From: Acidovorax sp. DW039
GTDB lineage: Bacteria > Pseudomonadota > Gammaproteobacteria > Burkholderiales > Burkholderiaceae_C
Reading direction: 5' to 3'
Assembly: GCF_037101375.1 (NCBI RefSeq)
Contig: NZ_AP029019.1
Location: 1,364,001 to 1,428,000, forward strand
Length of the DNA: 64,000 nucleotides
Shown here: piece by piece, positions 42,230-50,719 of the stretch
Layout: the number at the start of each line of letters is the position of its first letter
Position numbering within the stretch: the first letter of the stretch is position 1
Translations under genes and position numbers: made by a program
Notes under the pieces: generated by a model
What the model was told of the DNA's origin: nothing
The model's database searches: none
What the model saw: only the letters and a program-made list of their open reading frames with translations

Positions 42230-42709
42230 TCACCCACCCCACAGCTCAGGCTTGTTCACCATCAGCGCAAAGACCACGGCCATGGCGATGAAGGCGGGGT
42301 AGCCCAGGCCTTCCCACCAGCGTTGCAGGCGCACGTATTGCGCGGGCAGCGGGGTGCCTGCGGCGTGGGCGGCTTGCGCCATGCGGGCCATGCGGATCTG
42401 GATGGCCACCACGGGCAGCCAGCAGGCACCAGCCAGCAGGTACAGCGCGATGGACAGGGCCAGCCACGGTGTAGTGAGCGGCCAGCCCGCCATGTGGGCC
42501 ATGGCAATGCCGCTGAGTGGCTGCACGATGACGGCGGGGGTGGTAAACCACCAGTCGGCCCGCACCACTAGACGGCCCACCACAGCCTGCGCGGCCACGC
42601 TGCCGCTGCGGTTGGCAAAGAACAGGTAGAACGCAGAGCCCAGGCCCGTGCCCACCAGCAGCACGCTGGAGATGATGTGGATAGTCTTGAGGACGAGATA
42701 GGTGTTCAT
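42230..42709 (-). CDS. DUF2269-family membrane protein
   Basis: The 159-residue protein starts at 42709 (MNTYLVLKTIHIISSVLLVG) and has four hydrophobic segments near residues 8-28, 50-72, 82-104 and 132-152. The N-terminal KTIHIISSVLLVGTGLG motif is typical of DUF2269. It is the last gene of the operon that starts at 44698 and overlaps the previous stop by four bases. Function unknown. Confidence 0.8.
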   Translation of the reverse strand: MNTYLVLKTIHIISSVLLVGTGLGSAFYLFFANRSGSVAAQAVVGRLVVRADWWFTTPAVIVQPLSGIAMAHMAGWPLTTPWLALSIALYLLAGACWLPVVAIQIRMARMAQAAHAAGTPLPAQYVRLQRWWEGLGYPAFIAMAVVFALMVNKPELWGG

Positions 42710-43137
42710 GATGTGGTTTCCTCGTTGCGGGCCGAGTGGGTTCCCAGCACCAACAGGATGGCGGCGATGGGCAGGTTCTTGAGCAGGGACCCGAGCGGGT
42801 CCAGCCACAGGTGGGGCAGCAGCACTGTGGCCGTCAGGGTCATCACCCCCATCAACGCCAGGGCCGCCCATGCGCTGTGGCGGCCGGGCCAGCGCCACAG
42901 CGCTATGCCCATCAGCAGGTCGGCTCCAGCACCGCCCCAGATCAGGGCTTGAATCCAAGCGTCATCGGTCAGCCCAGCGCTGCGCAGCAGAGCATCGCCT
43001 TGCGTGCGGTGGGTGATGGCGCTGACCACAGCGGTGCCCAGCCACACGGCCACCAGGCTGGCGCGCAGCAGGCGGAGAGATGAAGCGGTGGCGGTGAGGG
43101 CAGGCCGTGGAGGCGTGGGGTGTTCTTGGCGGGTCAT
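42706..43137 (-). CDS. DoxX-like membrane protein
   Basis: The 143-residue protein has four transmembrane segments and the pattern of the DoxX-like family (SLVAVWLGTAVVSAI, then GAGADLLMGIALW and LPHLWLDPLGSLLKNLPI). Members often act with redox or thiol proteins at the membrane. It overlaps both operon neighbours by four bases (ATGA), so it is translationally coupled to the epimerase-like gene before it. Confidence 0.8.
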   Translation of the reverse strand: MTRQEHPTPPRPALTATASSLRLLRASLVAVWLGTAVVSAITHRTQGDALLRSAGLTDDAWIQALIWGGAGADLLMGIALWRWPGRHSAWAALALMGVMTLTATVLLPHLWLDPLGSLLKNLPIAAILLVLGTHSARNEETTS

Positions 43138-44099
43138 GAGGGAGCTCCGGTGTGGGCTGCTTCTGCCCCTGTGGGGGTGGTGGCCCTGGCCCGCTCTACC
43201 AGCTGGCTGTAGTGCGTGGCGGGGTGGCCCAGCAGGGCTTGCAGCGGCGCGGGGTCGGCCACGTTGTCGGTGGCCAGCATGGCCAGGGTTTCGCTGCCCC
43301 AGGGGGATAGGGGCACCCAGTCGCCCAGGCGGGCAGACAGGTGGGTGAGTGGCGTGGGCAGCCGCAGCACATGGGCTGGCTGGTGGCCGCACTGCGCGCG
43401 CAGGCTGGCAATCAGGGCCGCAATGGTCAGTGCCTCAGGCCCCGCGCAGGGCACCACACCGCGTTGGCGGCTGTGGCTGCCCAGCAGCGCCACCACGGCA
43501 TCTGCCAGGTCTTGCACCGCCAGGGGCTGGATGCGTGCGGTGAGCACCGGCCCGGGCAATACCAGCACAGGCAGGCGTGCCAGGCGCATGAACAGGGCGG
43601 TGCTGGCACCCCCTTGGCCAAACACCACGCTGGGGCGCAGCACCACGCCGCGCAGGGTGGAGCGTGGGGCCGCCGCCAGGCCCAGCAGGTGCTCGTCGGC
43701 AGCGCGCTTGGTGTGGGCATAGCGGGTGGTGCCGGTCTGCACGCCCAGGGCCGAGATTTGGACCACATGCCGCACGCCCGCTTGTCGGCACGCTTCAAAC
43801 AGCGCCACGGGGGTGCGCTGGTGCACGGCATCAATGGGGCGCGCCGCAGTGTGCCGCAGCACGCCCACGGCGTTGACTACGGCGTCTATGCCTTGCAGGC
43901 GGGGCAGCCAGGTGGCGGCGTCGGTGTCGCGGGCAAAGTCCATGGGCACGCCAGCGCCTTGATGCCGTCGTGGCGAATGCCCTGCGTGCACGGTGTGTCC
44001 GGCCCGTCGCAGCGCGGCGGCAATGGCCCGGCCGATGAAGCCGGTGGCCCCGGTCAGGAGCACTTGCAGGGGGGCGGTGGGTGTGGAGGGGGCAGTCAT
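43134..44099 (-). CDS. NAD(P)-binding epimerase/NmrA-like protein
   Basis: The 321-residue protein starts at 44099 and has an N-terminal Rossmann motif VLLTGATGFIGRAIAAALRR (residues 13-32), AVVNAVGVLRHTA, and YAHTKRAADEHLL in the place of the short-chain dehydrogenase Tyr-x-x-x-Lys. It resembles the complex I NDUFA9-like and YfcH-type atypical SDRs. The substrate is unknown. It is the second gene of the operon under the shared palindromic operator. Confidence 0.82.
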   Translation of the reverse strand: MTAPSTPTAPLQVLLTGATGFIGRAIAAALRRAGHTVHAGHSPRRHQGAGVPMDFARDTDAATWLPRLQGIDAVVNAVGVLRHTAARPIDAVHQRTPVALFEACRQAGVRHVVQISALGVQTGTTRYAHTKRAADEHLLGLAAAPRSTLRGVVLRPSVVFGQGGASTALFMRLARLPVLVLPGPVLTARIQPLAVQDLADAVVALLGSHSRQRGVVPCAGPEALTIAALIASLRAQCGHQPAHVLRLPTPLTHLSARLGDWVPLSPWGSETLAMLATDNVADPAPLQALLGHPATHYSQLVERARATTPTGAEAAHTGAPS

Positions 44100-44139
44100 G
44101 GCAGGCCTTCGATGAGAGGGGGATGAGTACCTCGCGGAA

Positions 44140-44199
44140 CCGTTCACGCTGAGCCCGTCGAAGCGCGGCGCGAGGCTTCGACAGGCTCAGACCGAACGG
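44140..44199. repeat. TCGAAGC palindromic repeat, complete copy
   Basis: CCGTTCACGCTGAGCCCGTC-GAAGC and GCTTC-GACAGGCTCAGACCGAACGG form a long imperfect palindrome with a short central loop. It overlaps the 3' end of the DCC gene and supplies its stop codon. Confidence 0.82.
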
Positions 44200-44698
44200 A
44201 TGTTGCAGGGGCTGTGCTGCCTCTACCGCCCCGCCCGTTTGGCCCTTCTTGCGTTCTGTCCAACATGCACTGGTCCGTGCACTGCTGCGCTGCAGCCCGC
44301 TCTGCAGCGCGGCGCAAGGCCTTGCCAAAGAACATGCGTATCACCCAGGCCGGTGCGCGGTAGCGGTTGCGGGCGATGACGGGGTACAGCGCATCCATGC
44401 CTGCGCGCAGCAACGGGATGCGGGCGGGAGACATGACCCACCCCAGCCCCACGGCGGCGTAGGCCACCTCAAACGCGGCCACGCCGCTGAGCCATTGGCC
44501 GCTGGCGGTGCGGGCGTGCATCAGTGTCAGCAGCGCCTCGCGCGTCACGCCCTCGGGGCAGATGAAGCCGGGGGCTTGCACATCCTCAAACCGCAACTGC
44601 CCGGCCTGGTTGCGCAGCATGAGGTTGTGCATTTCGGTTTCGCACAGGGGGCAGGCACTGTCGTAGTACAGGGTGACGGGATAGAGGGCTGCAGTCAT
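44144..44698 (-). CDS. DCC-family thiol-disulfide oxidoreductase-like protein
   Basis: The 184-residue protein has the DCC motif YYDSACPLCETEM (DxxCxxC, residues 11-23) and the RFEDVQAPGF block of DUF393. It is the first gene of the operon, with an operator 19 bases upstream of the start at 44698. The last about 18 residues and the stop codon are encoded by a palindromic repeat (SVRSEPVEASRRASTGSA), so the original C-terminus was replaced or extended by the repeat. The natural role of DCC proteins is poorly known. Confidence 0.83.
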   Translation of the reverse strand: MTAALYPVTLYYDSACPLCETEMHNLMLRNQAGQLRFEDVQAPGFICPEGVTREALLTLMHARTASGQWLSGVAAFEVAYAAVGLGWVMSPARIPLLRAGMDALYPVIARNRYRAPAWVIRMFFGKALRRAAERAAAQQCTDQCMLDRTQEGPNGRGGRGSTAPATSVRSEPVEASRRASTGSA

Positions 44699-44716
44699 GA
44701 TCTCGATTCTTTCTGA

Positions 44717-44738
44717 AATTTCTGTCAAAAGAGAAATT
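44717..44738. promoter_or_regulatory. Palindromic operator upstream of the DCC operon
   Basis: AATTTCTGTC and AAGAGAAATT are separated by two bases. It is nearly identical to the operator before the adjacent GbsR/MarR regulator gene (45375-45396), differing only in the right arm. It lies 19 bases before the DCC start, close to the expected promoter. Confidence 0.72.
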
Positions 44739-44768
44739 AACGGCCAAAAAAAATTTGAGGCGTAGGCG

Positions 44769-45350
44769 TCAGGGGGCAGGGGGTGTGCGGTCTGCACCGC
44801 CAGTGGCTGTAGGAGCCGCAGGCGCATCGCCGCCACGAACGAACTTCTGCACCGTGGCGCCCATGCGCAGCACCTTCTCCAGCGTACTGGGCGACAGGCG
44901 TAGCATCTCGTCGGCCCAGGTGCCCAGTGATTCCATCAGGTGCAGGGTTTCGCGCACGCGGTCTTGGGCGTCGGGGCTTTCCTGGGCAAAGTCGGGCTTG
45001 CGTACCAGCTCACGCAGCATGCGGGTGGTGGGGTCAAACTCGCGGGTCTTGCGCTCACGCACCACGGTGCGGAACAGTTCCCACACATCGCTGCTGGTCT
45101 CGTAGTAGTCGCGCCGGTCGCCCAGCACATGGGTCACGCGGATCAGCTGCCAGTTGATCAATTCCTTGAGGCTGGTGCTCACGTTGGAGCGCGCCACCAC
45201 CAGGGTGTCGGCAATCTCTTCGGCATTGAGCGGGCGGCCATGGAAGAACAGCAGCGCGTGGATTTGCGCCACGGTGCGGTTAACGCCCCAGGCGCTTCCC
45301 ATCTCGCCCCAGTGGACGACGAATTGTTGGGCAATGGGTGTGAGTTGCAT
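44769..45350 (-). CDS. GbsR/MarR-type transcriptional regulator
   Basis: The 193-residue protein has a winged-helix core: GVNRTVAQIHALLFFHGRPL, EEIADTLVVARSNVSTSLKE as the recognition element (about residues 44-63), and RRDYYETSSDVWELFRTV. This is the pattern of the GbsR family, which in other bacteria responds to small molecules. It is encoded beside the DCC operon on the same strand, and both carry the same palindrome near their starts, so it probably represses both itself and that operon. Confidence 0.87.
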   Translation of the reverse strand: MQLTPIAQQFVVHWGEMGSAWGVNRTVAQIHALLFFHGRPLNAEEIADTLVVARSNVSTSLKELINWQLIRVTHVLGDRRDYYETSSDVWELFRTVVRERKTREFDPTTRMLRELVRKPDFAQESPDAQDRVRETLHLMESLGTWADEMLRLSPSTLEKVLRMGATVQKFVRGGDAPAAPTATGGADRTPPAP

Positions 45351-45374
45351 GGGAGGCAGTCTCTTTCATTCTGA

Positions 45375-45396
45375 AATTTCTGTCAAGACAGAAATT
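45375..45396. promoter_or_regulatory. Palindromic operator upstream of the GbsR/MarR gene
   Basis: AATTTCTGTC and GACAGAAATT are perfect 10-bp inverted arms with a two-base spacer. The site lies 25 bases before the regulator start and matches the site before the DCC gene, so autoregulation is likely. Confidence 0.77.
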
Positions 45397-45472
45397 GAAA
45401 ATGGAATTGCTGCACTCATCAACGGAAAAGCATCCGCAAGTGAGGCTCCCTCTCGAAACCTTTGCCGGGCGT

Positions 45473-45486
45473 ATTTGTAAACAAAT
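45473..45486. promoter_or_regulatory. Short palindrome ATTTGTAAACAAAT
   Basis: A perfect palindrome with a two-base centre lies about 200 bases upstream of the dienelactone hydrolase gene, in an otherwise featureless 285-base gap. It may be a regulator site; it has no second copy in the window that I can see. Confidence 0.28.
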
Positions 45487-45682
45487 TGCTAAGATGAATC
45501 CATCGCCGTGACACCCTGCTGTATCAGGAGGGGATGGCCCCGAGGCTCCCATGGGGCAAATGGTGCCCTGCGTTGCGCCGTCTCCTCATGCTCCTGCGGG
45601 CTTCTTCAGGGGCTGCGCCTTCTGATCCGATTCGATTTCCTGCGCCAACCTATCTGCTGACCATCAACTCTGGAGGACTCTG

Positions 45683-46579
45683 ATGCTGAACCATGACCAC
45701 CACCTGGACACGCAAGCCCTGCTGCCCGGACGCTCTACCGAAGCGGGTGCCACACGGCGCACCGCCCTGCAGGCTGCGCTGGGCCTGGGTTATGCGGCTG
45801 CTGCTGCGCCTTTGATGGCGCAGACCGCCATCTCCACCCCTGCTGATGGCCTGGTGGCAGGGCAGGTGAGCTACGAGGTGGATGGCTTCAAGGTGCCTGC
45901 GTACCGCGCAGCGCCTGAAGGCAAGACCGGGTTGCCCGTGGTTCTGGTCATCCAGGAGATTTTTGGCGTGCACGAATACATTGCCGATGTGTGCCGGCGC
46001 TTTGCCAAGGCGGGCTACCTCGCCATCGCGCCCGAGCTGTACGCGCGCCAGGGCAACGCGGCCAGCTATACCGAAGTGTCCAAGCTCATGGCCGAGCTGG
46101 TCTCCAAGGTGCCCGATGGGCAGGTGATGGGTGACCTGGACGGTGCCGTGAAGTGGGCCGCCGCCAATGGCGGTGATGCTGCCCGTGTGGGCGTGACGGG
46201 CTTTTGCTGGGGTGGCCGCATCACGTGGCTGTATGCCGCCCACGGGCCGGTCAAGGCAGGGGTGGCTTGGTATGGGCGGCTGGTGGGGCAGTCCACCGAC
46301 CTCACTCCCAAGCACCCGGTGGATCTGACGCCCATTCTGAAAGCGCCGGTGCTGGGGCTTTATGGCGAAAAAGATTCCGGCATCCCTCTTGACACGGTTG
46401 ATAAGATGAAATCAGCCCTAGCCAGCGGTTCTGCTGCAGCCAAGGTTTCCGAGTTTGTGGTGTACCCCGATGCGCCGCACGCCTTCCATGCCGACTACCG
46501 CCCCAGCTACCGCAAGGAAGCGGCGGAAGACGGCTTCAAGCGCGCGCTGGCCTGGTTCAAGACCCACGGAGTGGTTTGA
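45683..46579 (+). CDS. Dienelactone hydrolase family protein
   Basis: The 298-residue alpha/beta hydrolase has the family triad: Cys175 in GFCWGG, Asp231 in GEKDSGIP and His266 in PHAFHAD, with Glu92 in VIQEIFGVHEY as the usual partner of the nucleophile. The N-terminus has a twin-arginine-like stretch (ATRRTALQAALG) ending AQTA, so it is probably exported. GGAGG precedes the ATG. Many such enzymes act on lactones or esters other than the chlorocatechol intermediates of the founding member. Confidence 0.9.
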   Translation: MLNHDHHLDTQALLPGRSTEAGATRRTALQAALGLGYAAAAAPLMAQTAISTPADGLVAGQVSYEVDGFKVPAYRAAPEGKTGLPVVLVIQEIFGVHEYIADVCRRFAKAGYLAIAPELYARQGNAASYTEVSKLMAELVSKVPDGQVMGDLDGAVKWAAANGGDAARVGVTGFCWGGRITWLYAAHGPVKAGVAWYGRLVGQSTDLTPKHPVDLTPILKAPVLGLYGEKDSGIPLDTVDKMKSALASGSAAAKVSEFVVYPDAPHAFHADYRPSYRKEAAEDGFKRALAWFKTHGVV

Positions 46580-46600
46580 GCTTCTCCTGTTTTCAGCCAG

Positions 46601-46634
46601 AAGCCGCCCTGAAGTTTTCGGGGCGGCTTTTTTT
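46601..46634 (+). terminator. Terminator of the dienelactone hydrolase gene
   Basis: AAGCCGCCC and GGGCGGCTT form a 9-bp stem with an 11-base loop, followed by TTTTT, 22 bases after the stop codon. Confidence 0.88.
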
Positions 46635-46682
46635 CCGGGTACAGCACAAGCGTTTGATCCTGAAAAATGCCTCTAAGGCAGT

Positions 46683-46719
46683 ATTAATAAGCGCTAAAAG
46701 CTATGACTTTGATAGCAAT
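46683..46719 (-). repeat. Dispersed ATAGCTGC repeat overlapping the ZIP start codon
   Basis: On the minus strand the piece reads GCTATCAAAGTCATAGCTTT followed by TAGCGCTTATTAA, a good match to the family. The ATG of the ZIP gene (46703) lies inside it, so the first codons (MTLIAI) are repeat-derived. Confidence 0.65.
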
Positions 46720-47569
46720 CTTGATTGCCACCCTGGCTGCCGGTATTGGCAGTGTGTGGGTTGCAGCCCTGCTGATGCGGTGGGGTTTGGGCCGCCAGCA
46801 AGACGGTGTGGGGCCGCAACACCTCTTGAGCTTGGCGGCAGGGGCTTTGCTGGCCACCGCCTTCATGCACCTGCTGCCCGAGGCGTTTGAAAGCCAGGCC
46901 GGAGCGCACGACCTGTTTGCCACCTTGCTGGTGGGCGTGGTGTTTTTCTTTTTGCTCGACAAGGCCGAGCTGTGGCACCACGGGCACGAGCACAGCCACG
47001 CCGAGTCGACCCCGCATGCGCATGGCGATGGGCACCATCACCGACATGACCACGGGCACGATCATGCCCACGCTGCTGGTCATGACCATCACGGCCACGC
47101 CCACCACCACGGCCCCCGCGCAGGCGGCTGGGCGGTGCTGACGGGTGACAGCGTGCATTGCTTTGGCGATGGCATCCTGATCGCCTCCGCATTCATGGCC
47201 GATATCCGCCTGGGTGTGATCGCCGCCATGTCGGTGCTGGCGCACGAGGTGCCGCACCACATGGGTGACCTGGTGGTGCTGGGGCAGACCAGCACCAACC
47301 GCCGCATGGCGCTGGTGAAGGTGTCTCTGGCCGGTGCAGTCACGGCCCTGGGCGGGGTGCTGGGCTATTTTCTGGTGGCGCAGCTACAGGACTTTTTGCC
47401 GTATTTCCTGGCCGTGGCCTCCAGCAGCTTTGTGTATGTGGCGCTGGCTGACTTGATTCCACAGCTGCAAAAGCGCCTGACAGCGCGTGAAACCATTGCA
47501 CAGATTGCGTGGCTCGTTGCGGGGATGGTGGTGGTCACGCTGGTGAGCGGCGCGGCGCACAGCCATTGA
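46703..47569 (+). CDS. ZIP-family metal transporter
   Basis: The 288-residue inner-membrane protein has eight predicted transmembrane segments, a His-rich cytoplasmic loop (about residues 92-135, many HxH), and the ZIP metal-site motifs HCFGDGILIASAF and AHEVPHHMGDLVVL in segments IV and V. It would import zinc or another divalent metal. The start codon lies inside a dispersed repeat and lacks a clear ribosome site, so the true start could be one of the downstream codons. Confidence 0.88.
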   Translation: MTLIAILIATLAAGIGSVWVAALLMRWGLGRQQDGVGPQHLLSLAAGALLATAFMHLLPEAFESQAGAHDLFATLLVGVVFFFLLDKAELWHHGHEHSHAESTPHAHGDGHHHRHDHGHDHAHAAGHDHHGHAHHHGPRAGGWAVLTGDSVHCFGDGILIASAFMADIRLGVIAAMSVLAHEVPHHMGDLVVLGQTSTNRRMALVKVSLAGAVTALGGVLGYFLVAQLQDFLPYFLAVASSSFVYVALADLIPQLQKRLTARETIAQIAWLVAGMVVVTLVSGAAHSH

Positions 47570-47592
47570 CAGGTGGGTCTGTGGACTAAAGG

Positions 47593-47655
47593 TGCTATGA
47601 AAAGATGAGCTGCCTGCGCTTGCTCAGCGGGCGCAGCAGCTATTTTTTTCTGCCA
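47593..47655 (+). repeat. Dispersed ATAGCTGC repeat, copy after the ZIP gene
   Basis: GCTATGAAAAGATGAGCTGC then CTGCGCTTGCTC, followed by GGGCGCAGCAGCTATTTTTT. The inverted halves and the final T-run could also act as a terminator for the ZIP gene. Confidence 0.7.
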
Positions 47656-47719
47656 TCAGATCGGCCTCCCCACCTGACTGGTCACTTTTGGGGTATCCAG
47701 CTTCAGCCATTTAGACAAC

Positions 47720-47754
47720 AAAAAACCCTGCTTGGCGAACCAAGCAGGGTTTTT
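47720..47754 (-). terminator. Bidirectional terminator after the tRNA gene
   Basis: AACCCTGCTTGG and CCAAGCAGGGTT pair perfectly over 12 bp around a CGAA loop, with A-run and T-run on the two sides. It lies four bases beyond the tRNA 3' end. Confidence 0.9.
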
Positions 47755-47758
47755 GATT

Positions 47759-47835
47759 TGGTGGTGGTACCGGGACTTGAACCTGGGACATCAGCATTAT
47801 GAATGCTGCGCTCTAACCAACTGAGCTATACCACC
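47759..47835 (-). tRNA. tRNA-Met (anticodon CAT)
   Basis: On the minus strand the gene is 77 bases with an encoded CCA. The acceptor stem is GGTGGTA paired with TACCACC, the D arm has AGCTCAGTTGGTTAGAGC, the anticodon loop is TTCATAA, and the T arm has GGTTCAAGTCC. The features fit elongator tRNA-Met; a CAT tRNA read as Ile after lysidine change was considered but the anticodon stem looks Met-like. Confidence 0.92.
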
Positions 47836-47862
47836 GAAGCCTCAAATTATAGACCAAAAAAA

Positions 47863-48642
47863 TCACTGGTGCACAAAATTGGCCTTGCGTTTTGCAATGA
47901 ACGCGTCCATGCCTTCTTTTTGGTCCTGCGTGGCAAACAGTGCGTGGAACAGGCGGCGCTCAAACATCACCCCGTCAGCCAGGGTGCCTTCAAACGAGCG
48001 GTTGACCGATTCCTTGGCCGCCATCACGGCGATGCGCGAGAAGTCCGAAATGATGAGTGCAGCTCCCAGGGCTTCGTCCAGCAGCTTGTCAAAAGGCACC
48101 ACGCGGCTGACCAGCCCGGCGCGCTCGGCCTCGGTGGCGTCCATCATGCGGCCGGTCAGGGCCATGTCCATGGCTTTGGATTTGCCCACGGCACGGGGCA
48201 GGCGCTGCGTGCCGCCCGCGCCGGGGATCACGCCCAGCTTGATTTCGGGCTGGCCGAACTTGGCGTTGTCTGCAGCGATAATGAAGTCACACATCATGGC
48301 CAGTTCGCAGCCGCCACCCAGGGCAAAGCCGCTCACGGCGGCGATCACGGGCTTGCGGATGCTGCGGATGGCTTCCCAGTTGCGGGTGATGTAGTCGCCC
48401 TTGTAGGCGTCGGCAAAGCTGTACTTGGCCATGGCGCCAATGTCGGCACCGGCGGCAAAGGCTTTTTCGCTGCCGGTGATGATCATGCAGCCGATCTTTT
48501 CGTCGGCATCAAAAGCCTTGAGCGCTTCGCCCAGCTCGTTCATCAGCTGGTCATTCAGCGCATTGAGCTGCTTGGGGCGGTTGAGGGTGATGATGCCGAC
48601 CTTCTCGCCTTCGGTGCGCACTTCAATGGTCTCGTAAGCCAT
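47863..48642 (-). CDS. Enoyl-CoA hydratase
   Basis: The 259-residue crotonase-fold enzyme has the oxyanion-hole segment [10 protein letters not shown] (about residues 62-71), [14 protein letters not shown] with catalytic Glu113, and Glu133 in [19 protein letters not shown]. Both glutamates are kept, so true hydratase activity on trans-2-enoyl-CoA in fatty acid breakdown is expected. It is a single gene upstream of the tRNA. Confidence 0.94.
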   Translation of the reverse strand: MAYETIEVRTEGEKVGIITLNRPKQLNALNDQLMNELGEALKAFDADEKIGCMIITGSEKAFAAGADIGAMAKYSFADAYKGDYITRNWEAIRSIRKPVIAAVSGFALGGGCELAMMCDFIIAADNAKFGQPEIKLGVIPGAGGTQRLPRAVGKSKAMDMALTGRMMDATEAERAGLVSRVVPFDKLLDEALGAALIISDFSRIAVMAAKESVNRSFEGTLADGVMFERRLFHALFATQDQKEGMDAFIAKRKANFVHQ

Positions 48643-48823
48643 GTTGTCTCCTGGTTGGGGTTCCGGGTGCCGGAACCGGGGTCAAAACCTGTTCAAAAAA
48701 AGGTGTTGCCGACTATACCCAAGCACCTTGCAGCCCGCTGTCGCGCGTCGCGCACGGCTGTGGGGCTGCGCTATCTGTGCTGTGGGTCTAGGTCATTCTG
48801 GCAGTCTGCACTGTCACATCAGG

Positions 48824-50626
48824 TCACACCGCATCAGCCAGCCAGCGGCCCACAGCTTTGCTGTCGGTGGCGCTGAGGCTTACCGTGTCGGGTTTGGGCG
48901 CCTTGCGCCGTGCGTTGGTGGGCGCAGCAGCAGGAGCTGCCAGGGGCAGGCTGAGCGGCAGGCGCAGCAGGCGGCCATCACGCGCCACCAGGGCGGTGAG
49001 CTGGCGGTGTGGGCCCGTGTAGAAAGCCACATCGTCCAGCTTGGCAATGCGCCAGCCCTGGCCTTTGACTTCGATGCCCAGCCACTCGTCTCCCGCTGCC
49101 ATACCCGCCTGTTCGGCGGCACCGCCGCGCAGCACGGTCTTGATCTGAACACTGTGGTTCTCCGCCACGCGCAGGCCCAGGCGCTGCGCCAGCTGGGCGG
49201 GTTCTGCTTTCAAGGTCACGCCGTGCGCTGCCAGCAGGGACTCCAGTGGCAGTTCGTCCGTGCCGTGCACCCATTGCTGAATTTCCTGTGTCCAGGGGCG
49301 TCCGGTCAGCTCCTGCAGCACTGCCAGCAGATCGTCCTGGCTAATGGGGCCGCCCTGGCTGCGATGCCACAGCCCGCGCATCACGGCATCCAGCGTGGCT
49401 TTGCCTTCCTGGCGCAATTTCAGGTCCAGGCACAGCGCTACCAGCGAGCCCTTGGTGTAGTAGCTCACCGTGGCGTTGGCGGTGTTTTCGTCCTGTCGGT
49501 AGTACTTCACCCACGCATCAAAGCTGGCCTGGGCCACCGTTTGCACCTTGCGCCCGGGTGTTTGCAGCACCTGGTTGATGGTTTTGTTGATGAGCTTGAG
49601 GTAGGTGGTGTCGTCAATCAGGCCTGCTCGGCGCAGCAGAAGGTCGTCGTAGTAGCTGGTAAAGCCCTCAAAGAACCACAGCAGCTGGGTGTAGTTCTCC
49701 TGGTCGTAGTCATAGCGGCTGAACTCTGCAGGCCGCAGGCGTTTCACGTTCCAGGTGTGGAAATACTCGTGGCTGATGAGGCCCAGCAGCGTGGTGTAGC
49801 CCTCGCCCTGGCGCTTTTCACCGGTGCGGGGCAGGTCACGCCTGCCGCAGATCAGTGCGGTGGAGTTGCGGTGTTCCAGCCCACCGTAGCCATCATGCAC
49901 GGCATTGAGCATGAAAACATAGCGGTCAAACGGCGTCTTGCCCTTGCCATGCCAGAAACGGATGGCGGTTTCGCAGATTTTCTGGCTGTCGGCCAGCAGG
50001 CGCTCTCCATCGAAGGATGGTGCTGCGCCAGCCACCACAAACTGGTGGGGTATGCCGCAGGCCGTAAAGCGTCCCACCCAGAAATCGCCCATTTCCACGG
50101 GGCAGTCCACCAGCTCGTCGTAGTGGGCTGCGCCATACAGGCCAAAGCCTTTGCGGGTGGTTTTGAGGGGCTGCAGTCCCGTAGCCACGGACCATGCTGC
50201 CGTGGCGGCGGTGGGGCTCACCTGCAGGGTATGGGCCGCTTGCTCCTGCCCATGCACGCGCAGACACAGGCTGGTGCCGTTGAAAAAGCCCCGGTCCGCA
50301 TCCAGCCAGGCCGTGCGCACCGAGTTGTCGTAGGCGCACACCTCATAGGTCAGCACCAGCGGCTCTTGTGCCTTGCACTCGGCCACCCAGGTGTGTTTGT
50401 CCGTCTGCTGCAGGGCTACGCTGCGGCGGCCCTGCCGGGCCTGGAGGTTTTGCAGGTTCTTGGCGAACTCCCGCACCAGGTAGCTGCCGGGAATCCACAC
50501 CGGCAAGGACACCACCTGCCGGGCCAGGGGCGAGGCCACCGTCAGGGTGATCTGAAAAAGATGGGCCTGGAGGTTGGCCGGGACCACCTCGTAGTGAATG
50601 GGAGCAGGGGCGGATGATTTGGGCAT
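48824..50626 (-). CDS. M61-family glycyl aminopeptidase with PDZ domain
   Basis: The 600-residue protein has the M61 gluzincin pattern: GGLEHRNS (residues 248-255), the zinc motif HEYFH (286-290), and Glu320 in WFFEGFTSYYDD as third ligand. An N-terminal beta domain has LPVWIPGSYLVREF. A PDZ-like domain follows the catalytic part (about 485-570). No signal peptide is visible, so it is probably cytoplasmic. The family cleaves after glycine in small peptides. Confidence 0.92.
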   Translation of the reverse strand: MPKSSAPAPIHYEVVPANLQAHLFQITLTVASPLARQVVSLPVWIPGSYLVREFAKNLQNLQARQGRRSVALQQTDKHTWVAECKAQEPLVLTYEVCAYDNSVRTAWLDADRGFFNGTSLCLRVHGQEQAAHTLQVSPTAATAAWSVATGLQPLKTTRKGFGLYGAAHYDELVDCPVEMGDFWVGRFTACGIPHQFVVAGAAPSFDGERLLADSQKICETAIRFWHGKGKTPFDRYVFMLNAVHDGYGGLEHRNSTALICGRRDLPRTGEKRQGEGYTTLLGLISHEYFHTWNVKRLRPAEFSRYDYDQENYTQLLWFFEGFTSYYDDLLLRRAGLIDDTTYLKLINKTINQVLQTPGRKVQTVAQASFDAWVKYYRQDENTANATVSYYTKGSLVALCLDLKLRQEGKATLDAVMRGLWHRSQGGPISQDDLLAVLQELTGRPWTQEIQQWVHGTDELPLESLLAAHGVTLKAEPAQLAQRLGLRVAENHSVQIKTVLRGGAAEQAGMAAGDEWLGIEVKGQGWRIAKLDDVAFYTGPHRQLTALVARDGRLLRLPLSLPLAAPAAAPTNARRKAPKPDTVSLSATDSKAVGRWLADAV

Positions 50627-50719
50627 AAGACTCGGCTAGGCTGCCGCGCCTGACGGGCCCTGGAGCGCCTGCGCGCCCCTGGCACCGCCGTTGGCCTGCG
50701 GCGGTTGTCTGATCAAGGG

